Shown here: piece after piece, positions 59,225-64,000 of the stretch
Numbering within the stretch: the first letter of the stretch is position 1
How the letters are laid out: every line of letters begins with the position of its first letter
Origin: Chloroflexota bacterium
GTDB lineage: Bacteria > Chloroflexota > Limnocylindria > Limnocylindrales > CSP1-4
Reading direction: 5' to 3'
NCBI GenBank assembly: GCA_016191345.1
Contig: JACPOU010000003.1
Span: forward strand, 21,898 to 85,897
DNA length: 64,000 nucleotides
Made by a program: the position numbers and the translations under genes
Notes under the pieces: model-generated
Told to the model about the DNA's origin: nothing
Seen by the model: only the letters and a program-made list of their open reading frames with translations
Database searches by the model: none

Positions 59225-60645
59225 CCGCGGCTCGCGGCCACGTCACCGGCCCGAGGCCGACCCCCGGGTTCTCCGCAGACGCGGCGTCCCACGCCGACGA
59301 GCGTGTCGATGTCCGCACGCCGCTGCCGTCCGGCCTGCCCGAGGCGGAGCGCCGCGCCGTCATGCCCGCGGGGTTCCGCGCGGGCGGCCGCGCGATCGGC
59401 ATCAAGGCCAGCGGCCGGCCCGATCTCGCGCTCGTCGCCTCGACCGGGGGCCCGATCGCCGCGGCCGCGGTCTTCACGCCGAACGCGTTCGCGGCCGCGC
59501 CCGTCCGGCGCTCGAAGGCCGTCATCGCGGCCTCGGGCGGCTGGGTGCGGGCCGTCGTCTCGACGAGTGGCTCGGCGAATGCGGCCACGGGCGCCGCGGG
59601 TGACGAGGACCAGGTGCGCGTCGGCGAGCTCGTTGCCGACGCGCTCGGGATCGATCCCGGCGAGGTCCTGCACCTGTCCACCGGTGTCATCGGGACGCGG
59701 CTGCCGCTGGCGCGCGTCGCGGCGGGCGTGGCCGCGCTCGCCCCACAGCTCGCCTCGGGCGATGATGCGTTCGCTGCCGCCGCCGAGGCCCTCCGGACCA
59801 CGGATTCGGTCACGAAGGCCGCGGTCGTCCGGCTCGAGCTGCCCGCTCCCGACGCCACGTCCGTGCCGGTGATCGTGAGCGGCATCGCCAAGGGCGTGGG
59901 CATGATCCATCCGCGGATGGCGACGATGCTCTCGATCGTCCTCACCGATGCTGCGGCCGAACCCGGCGTCCTGTCCCGGATCCTCCGGCCCGCCGCGGCC
60001 CGGACGTGGAACCAGTTGTCCGTGGACGGCGACACGAGCACGAACGACACGGTCTTCCTGCTCGCCTCCGGGGCGTCGGGCGCGGCGCCGGTCGTCGAGG
60101 GCTCTCCGTCCGCGGCCGCGCTCGCCGCAGCGGTCGAGGCGGTTGCCCGGGACCTCGCCCGGCAGCAGGCCGCGGACGGCGAAGGGGCCACGTGCATCCT
60201 GACCTGCCAGGTTTCGGGTGCCGCGGGCGACGCGGACGCCCGGGCCGTCGCCCGGGCGGTGATTTCGAGCAGCCTCGTCAAGGCCGCGGCGCACGGCAAG
60301 GATCCCAACTGGGGCCGCATCGCCGGCGCCGCGGGCAACGCCCGGCTCGCCGATGCCGCGGTCCTCGAGGCCGCCGGGATGACGTCGGAGGCGGCGGCCC
60401 GGCTCGGGGGCACGGCCGCGGCCGTGTCGCCCGACCGCCTCCGGATCGCGATCGCCGGCCATGTCGTGTTCGACGGCACGCAGGGCGGGCCGCAGCCGTT
60501 CGACAAGGCCGCGGCGAGCGCGGCGATGGCCGGCCCGGAGATCCTCATCCGCCTCGATCTCGGGCTCGGGAGCGGCAGCGGCGAGGCCTTCGGCTGCGAT
60601 CTCACCGAAACCTACGTGACCGAGAACAGCGAGTACACGACGTGA
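59221..60645 (+). CDS. argJ: glutamate N-acetyltransferase/amino-acid acetyltransferase
   Basis: A 474-residue ornithine acetyltransferase. It recycles the acetyl group from N-acetylornithine to glutamate and may also use acetyl-CoA. The proenzyme cleavage site is the Ala-Thr in GVGMIHPRMATMLSIVLTDA. TSGSANAATG and the C-terminal DLTETYVTENSEYTT are also typical. The first 40 residues (with RPTPGFSADAASHADERVDV) are longer than usual. GTG 59221 overlaps argC (GTGA). Its presence means the acetyl-cycle version of the pathway is used. Confidence 0.95.
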   Translation: MTAARGHVTGPRPTPGFSADAASHADERVDVRTPLPSGLPEAERRAVMPAGFRAGGRAIGIKASGRPDLALVASTGGPIAAAAVFTPNAFAAAPVRRSKAVIAASGGWVRAVVSTSGSANAATGAAGDEDQVRVGELVADALGIDPGEVLHLSTGVIGTRLPLARVAAGVAALAPQLASGDDAFAAAAEALRTTDSVTKAAVVRLELPAPDATSVPVIVSGIAKGVGMIHPRMATMLSIVLTDAAAEPGVLSRILRPAAARTWNQLSVDGDTSTNDTVFLLASGASGAAPVVEGSPSAAALAAAVEAVARDLARQQAADGEGATCILTCQVSGAAGDADARAVARAVISSSLVKAAAHGKDPNWGRIAGAAGNARLADAAVLEAAGMTSEAAARLGGTAAAVSPDRLRIAIAGHVVFDGTQGGPQPFDKAAASAAMAGPEILIRLDLGLGSGSGEAFGCDLTETYVTENSEYTT

Positions 60646-61430
60646 GCGAGACCGTCGTCATCAAGCTCGGCGGGACCACGATCGCCGAACAGGCCCAGGT
60701 CCTCGACGAGGTCGCGGCCATCGCGCGGCGGCGTCCGGTCATCCTCGTCCACGGCGGCGGCAAGCGGCTCACCGAATGGCTCGACCGGATGGGCGTGGTC
60801 TCGCAGTGGCGAGGCGGCCTCCGGGTCACCGACGCCGCCTCGCTCGAGGTTGCCGCCGCGGTGCTCCGGGGCGTCATCAACAGCGAGCTCGTGTCCGGGC
60901 TCCGGGCGCTCGGCGTCGACGCGGTGGGGCTGTCGGGCGTCGATGGTGGCCTGCTGATCGCCGAGCGGATCGAGGAGCTCGGTTTCGTCGCCCGGGTCGT
61001 CGGGTTGCGGCGGGACCTCCTCGATGCCCTGATGGTCGCCGGCCAGGTGCCGGTGGTGGCGCCGCTCGCCCGGGACGAGAACGGGATCGTGTGCAACGTG
61101 AACGCCGACGATGTGGCGGCCGGCCTGGCCGCCGGAATCGGCGCTCGGCAGCTCGTGCTGTTGACCGACGTCGACGGGGTCCGCGACGAGGCCGGCCGGA
61201 AGCTGGACACCCTGACCGCGGCCGAGGCGCAGTCGCTCATCGATGCCGGAGTGATCGCCGGCGGCATGGTGCCGAAGGTCAGGGCCGCCCTCGGCGCGCT
61301 CGCCTGGGAGGGTACCGAGGCGATCATCGCCGACGGGTCCGCGCCGAACGCGCTCGCCCGGGCACTCGATGACCCGACATTCGGTACGCGCCTGACCGCC
61401 CGCCGCGATCTGCGGGTGGGTGCGGCATGA
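60642..61430 (+). CDS. argB: acetylglutamate kinase
   Basis: A 262-residue amino-acid kinase that phosphorylates N-acetylglutamate. Motifs are VVIKLGGTTIAE, VILVHGGGKRLTEWLDRMG, GLRVTDAASLEVAAAVLRGVINSELVSGL and NVNADDVAAGLAAGIGARQLVLLTDVDGV. It is near the short, arginine-insensitive length; the N-terminal extension found in arginine-inhibited enzymes is absent, so feedback control probably lies elsewhere, for example ArgR. GTG 60642 overlaps argJ. Confidence 0.95.
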   Translation: MSETVVIKLGGTTIAEQAQVLDEVAAIARRRPVILVHGGGKRLTEWLDRMGVVSQWRGGLRVTDAASLEVAAAVLRGVINSELVSGLRALGVDAVGLSGVDGGLLIAERIEELGFVARVVGLRRDLLDALMVAGQVPVVAPLARDENGIVCNVNADDVAAGLAAGIGARQLVLLTDVDGVRDEAGRKLDTLTAAEAQSLIDAGVIAGGMVPKVRAALGALAWEGTEAIIADGSAPNALARALDDPTFGTRLTARRDLRVGAA

Positions 61431-62017
61431 CGGCCACCCGGCTGGCGGCGGGGGCTCCCACGGTGCGAACGGCGGCCACCGCACCCTCCGCGCGATCGGC
61501 ACCCACCTCACCGGGCGCGAAGCGCGACCGCCAGGAGGCGATCCGGGAGATCGTCGCGGACGGCGCCATCGCGAGCCAGCACGAGCTCGCCGACCGCCTG
61601 GCCGAGCGTGGCTTCGCGGTCACCCAGGCCACCATCTCGCGCGACATCGCGGAGCTTGGCCTCGCGAAGGCATGGCGCGGCGCCGGCCACGTCTACGTCC
61701 TGCCCGACGACCTCGGCCGGCGAGGCGGCGAGGCGGCGGACCGTGATCTTCGCCTCCGCCGGATCCTCGCCGATATTCCCGTCATGGTCGGGCGCAGCGG
61801 GCTCATCCTCGTCCTGACGGGCACGCCGGGGACGGCGAGCGTCATCGCCCAGGCGATCGACGATTCGACGCTCCGCGAGCAGGTCGGGACGCTCGCCGGG
61901 GACAACACCCTGCTCGTTCTCTTCGCGGACGAGGCCACCCTCGATCGGTGGCTCGCGCGATTCACCGCACTGCAGTCGACGGGCGCCGGGCGCGCCGGGT
62001 CGGAGGAGCTGGCATGA
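61427..62017 (+). CDS. argR: arginine repressor
   Basis: A 196-residue ArgR. An Ala/Thr/Pro-rich N-terminus of about 30 residues precedes the winged helix (AIREIVADGAIASQHELADRLAERGFAVTQATISRDIAELGLAK). The C-terminal hexamerisation and arginine-binding domain has VLTGTPGTASVIAQAIDDSTLREQVGTLAGDNTLLVLF, including the arginine-contact region. It probably represses the operon it sits in through the dyad at 58067-58082. ATG 61427 overlaps argB (ATGA). Confidence 0.94.
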   Translation: MTATRLAAGAPTVRTAATAPSARSAPTSPGAKRDRQEAIREIVADGAIASQHELADRLAERGFAVTQATISRDIAELGLAKAWRGAGHVYVLPDDLGRRGGEAADRDLRLRRILADIPVMVGRSGLILVLTGTPGTASVIAQAIDDSTLREQVGTLAGDNTLLVLFADEATLDRWLARFTALQSTGAGRAGSEELA

Positions 62018-63300
62018 AGAAGGTTGTCCTCGCCTACTCGGGCGGGCTGGACACATCGGTCGCCGTCGCCTGGCTCAAGGAGCAATACGACGTCGAGGTC
62101 GTGACGCTCACCGTCGATGTCGGGGGCGGGTCGCTTCGCGAGGGCGTCGAGCGCCGGGCGATCTCGGCCGGGGCGTCTCGCGCGTACGTCGTCGATGCGC
62201 GGGAACGGTTCGTGACCGACTTCGTCTGGCCGCACCTCCAGGCGAATGCGCTCTACCAGGGCGCCTACCCGCTGGCCACCGCGCTGGCCCGGCCGCTCAT
62301 CGCCCAGCTCCTCGTCGAGGTTGCCCAGAAGGAGGGCGCCGACGCGGTCGCCCATGGCTGCACGGGCAAGGGCAACGATCAGGTCCGCTTCGACGTCGCC
62401 GTCCATGCCCTGGACCCAGGGCTCGAGGTCGTCGCCCCGATGCGGGTGGGGATGGGCCTCACCCGCGACCAGGAGATCGACTACGCCGTGGAGCGGGGCA
62501 TCGAGATCCCGATCACGAAGGCGTCCCCCTACTCGATCGACGTCAACCTCTGGGGCCGCTCGTGCGAGACGGGGGTCCTCGAGGATCCCTGGGTCTCGCC
62601 ACCGGCCGACGCCTACGAATGGACGGTGTCGCCGGCCGATGCGCCCGATCCGGTCGAGGTCGTCATCGGCTTCGAGGGCGGCGTCCCGGTCTCCCTCGAT
62701 GGGGAGTTCCTGGACCCGGTGGCCATGGTCGAGCGGCTGCATGAGCTGGGCGGGGCCCATGGGGTCGGGCGGATCGACCACGTCGAGGACCGGCTGGTCG
62801 GGATCAAGAGCCGCGAGATCTACGAGACGCCGGCGGCGGCAATCCTCCACAGCGCGCATCGCGCGCTCGAGGGGCTGACGCTGTCAAAGGACACGCTTCG
62901 GTTCAACCGCCTCGTGGCGGACGAGCATGCCCGGCTCACCTACGACGGGCTGTGGTTCTCGGCGCTCCACCGCGACCTGCGGGGGTACGTGGCCTCGTCG
63001 CAGCGGGTGGTGTCCGGCGAGGTCCGGATGCGCCTGGACCACGGCTCCGCCGTGCTGGCCGGCCGGCGGTCGCCGCTGTCGCTGTATGACAAGAACCTGG
63101 CCACGTACGACGAGGGCGACGCGTTCGACCACGCATCCGCAGTGGGATTCATCGAGATCTTCGGCCTGCCGCTCCGCGTGGAGGCAGCGCGGCACGGGGC
63201 CGTCGGGAAGCACCACGGCGCCGCGTGGGCGTGGACGCCGCCGCTCCTGGAAACGCTGCCGGCCACGATCCAGGATCCCGCGGGCGCGCGGGCGGGCTGA
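62014..63300 (+). CDS. argG: argininosuccinate synthase
   Basis: A 428-residue ATP-dependent ligase joining citrulline and aspartate. The ATP loop is VVLAYSGGLDTSVAVAWL; further marks are HGCTGKGNDQVRFDV, ITKASPYSIDVNLWGRSCETG and GIKSREIYETPAAAIL. A GGAGGAG sequence precedes ATG 62014. The C-terminal part includes an unusual HHGAAWAWTPPLLETLP. argD, argF and argH are not in this window, so the operon is incomplete and the rest lies elsewhere. Confidence 0.96.
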   Translation: MKKVVLAYSGGLDTSVAVAWLKEQYDVEVVTLTVDVGGGSLREGVERRAISAGASRAYVVDARERFVTDFVWPHLQANALYQGAYPLATALARPLIAQLLVEVAQKEGADAVAHGCTGKGNDQVRFDVAVHALDPGLEVVAPMRVGMGLTRDQEIDYAVERGIEIPITKASPYSIDVNLWGRSCETGVLEDPWVSPPADAYEWTVSPADAPDPVEVVIGFEGGVPVSLDGEFLDPVAMVERLHELGGAHGVGRIDHVEDRLVGIKSREIYETPAAAILHSAHRALEGLTLSKDTLRFNRLVADEHARLTYDGLWFSALHRDLRGYVASSQRVVSGEVRMRLDHGSAVLAGRRSPLSLYDKNLATYDEGDAFDHASAVGFIEIFGLPLRVEAARHGAVGKHHGAAWAWTPPLLETLPATIQDPAGARAG

Positions 63301-63392
63301 GCCCACGAGCACCTCCGGGCCCGTCGGCGCCGTGGATCGGAGGCCGGTGCAAGTCGTATTCCCACATTGGGGCCGTGATTCCATGGTCCATC

Positions 63393-63489
63393 GGACCGAT
63401 GCCCGTCGCCGTCATACGAAGGCCCCCCGCCCCGCCCCGCCCCGCCCCCGCCCCCACCGCGTCGGGACCGATGCCCGTCGCCGTCATAC
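63393..63489 (+). repeat. 25-bp direct repeat pair flanking a C-rich tract
   Basis: A 25-base sequence beginning GGACCGATGCCCGTCGCC occurs at 63393-63417 and again at 63465-63489 without mismatch. Between the copies, at about 63423-63455, is a C4-6 run array whose complement could form a G-quadruplex. The arrangement resembles a recombination or replication-slippage site; no mobile element is visible. Confidence 0.8.
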
Positions 63490-63561
63490 CAGCGCATCGA
63501 ACGGAGGCCTCGCGTAATCCAGCGGTGATGGACCGGTGATCCCGCGATGGGCGGCGGGCGC

Positions 63562-63567
63562 TAGGGT
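63562..63567 (+). promoter_or_regulatory. -10-like hexamer TAGGGT
   Basis: TAGGGT is followed by 6 bases and then ATG 63574. It fits a leaderless promoter. Confidence 0.4.
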
Positions 63568-63573
63568 CGACGA

Positions 63574-63924
63574 ATGCTCGAGCGGCGCGATGTCTTCGAT
63601 CCGGAGGTGGCGGCGGCCCGTGGACGCGGCCTGATCGGCCACGCCGTCCGGACCGGGCGCCTGCGGCTCGGGTGGTCGCAGCGGCAACTCGCCTGGAGTT
63701 CCCTGCTCGCGCAATCCACGATCTCGAAGCTCGAGAGCGGGAAGCTTCAGGGCATGCGGTACTCGACGCTGGTTCGAGTGCTGGGAGTGCTGACGCTCGA
63801 CCCGGGATTCCGCCTCCCCGATGGGCCAGCGTCGCCGCGGCGTCGGCTCCCCGGCCAGGTGGAACGTGAAGAACGGGAGCAGCCTGTCGCCGCGGCGTCG
63901 GCTCCCCGGCCAGGTGGAAGGTGA
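63574..63924 (+). CDS. XRE-type helix-turn-helix regulator with a repeat-encoded tail
   Basis: A 116-residue regulator. The HTH spans about residues 18-72: GLIGHAVRTGRLRLGWSQRQLAWSSLLAQSTISKLESGKLQGMRYSTLVRVLGVL. After residue 86 the sequence comes from the 55-base tandem repeats, so its end depends on repeat number. A repeat length not divisible by three shifts the frame in each copy. It may control a toxin or restriction gene to the right, but no downstream gene is visible. The native C-terminus may be lost. Confidence 0.72.
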   Translation: MLERRDVFDPEVAAARGRGLIGHAVRTGRLRLGWSQRQLAWSSLLAQSTISKLESGKLQGMRYSTLVRVLGVLTLDPGFRLPDGPASPRRRLPGQVEREEREQPVAAASAPRPGGR

Positions 63925-64000
63925 AGAACGGGAGCAGCCTGTCGCCGCGGCGTCGGCTCCCCGGCCAGGTGGAAGGTGAAGAACGGGAGCAGCCTGTCGC
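63831..64000 (+). repeat. 55-bp tandem repeat array, running off the window
   Basis: The unit begins GTCGCCGCGGCGTCGGCTCC and recurs at 63831, 63886 and 63941, with a fourth starting at 63996. The copies differ by one base at most (GGAACG versus GGAAGG). The array begins inside the XRE gene. The unit has a CCGCGG core. Copy number beyond 64000 is unknown. Confidence 0.9.

Noticed and set aside
63301..63539. Small ORFs in the repeat region after argG
   Set aside because: They read through the 25-bp repeats and the C-rich tract with no start signal or domain.

Overview
The window is a very GC-rich (roughly 70% by eye) bacterial chromosome segment packed with mostly recognisable metabolic genes. 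GTG and TTG starts are common, genes often overlap by ATGA or GTGA, and many start codons sit only 6-8 bases after a TANNNT -10-like hexamer. The F420 genes, the DUF3090/SCO1664 pair, several F420-type luciferase-like oxidoreductases and the leaderless-looking starts suggest a Chloroflexota lineage such as Limnocylindria, with Actinomycetota as the alternative. That placement is inference. I see no rRNA, tRNA, CRISPR array, prophage or insertion sequence.

Layout. 1-2.5 kb: a small ter/tel-like stress cluster (TerD, TelA-like, vWA). 2.6-8.2 kb, mainly minus: AI-2E permease, a Fur regulator with a nickel permease, P1 peptidase and MgtC. 8.3-11.3 kb: a sulfite-oxidase-type molybdoenzyme with membrane helices, then DUF3090 and SCO1664. 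11.3-15.3 kb, minus: a methyltransferase and a three-gene ABC-2 export/NEW3 operon. 15.8-22.3 kb: zinc-ribbon protein, class III aminotransferase, a large nuclease-exonuclease-helicase fusion and an MFS transporter. 22.3-27 kb, minus: M20 peptidase, DDAH-like hydrolase, FAD oxidase and cysteine-desulfurase-like protein. 27-31 kb: MarR, DUF72, cupin, PQQ-type dehydrogenase and FTR1 iron permease. 31-40.5 kb: homodimeric pyruvate dehydrogenase E1, nicotinamidase, SRPBCC, a 5' nuclease, inositol phosphatase, LLM oxidoreductase, MTA phosphorylase and DUF1684.

40.5-44.9 kb is a tightly coupled F420 cluster: GNAT, PPOX, LLM oxidoreductase, CofD and a CofC-CofE fusion. 44.9-46.2 kb is a less GC-biased patch with two orphan membrane proteins. 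It is followed by another LLM enzyme, a GGDEF protein with a cyclase-like N-terminus, and thioredoxin reductase behind a CsoR/CstR-type palindrome. An ABC exporter interrupted by an in-frame TAA comes next, then a three-gene signalling operon (PAS/GAF histidine kinase, Rcp1-like regulator, REC-GAF-EAL) and OsmC.

58.1-63.3 kb is an argC-argJ-argB-argR-argG operon whose promoter carries a dyad that fits an ARG box, so the encoded ArgR probably represses its own operon. argD, argF and argH are not in the window. The last 700 bases hold a 25-bp direct repeat around a C-rich tract, an XRE-type regulator and a 55-bp tandem repeat array that runs off the end.

Most of the window is ordinary. The points most worth a second look are the leaderless-start signature with two coupled micro-ORFs, the trxB operator, the CofC-CofE and GGDEF fusions, the interrupted exporter and the terminal repeat array.
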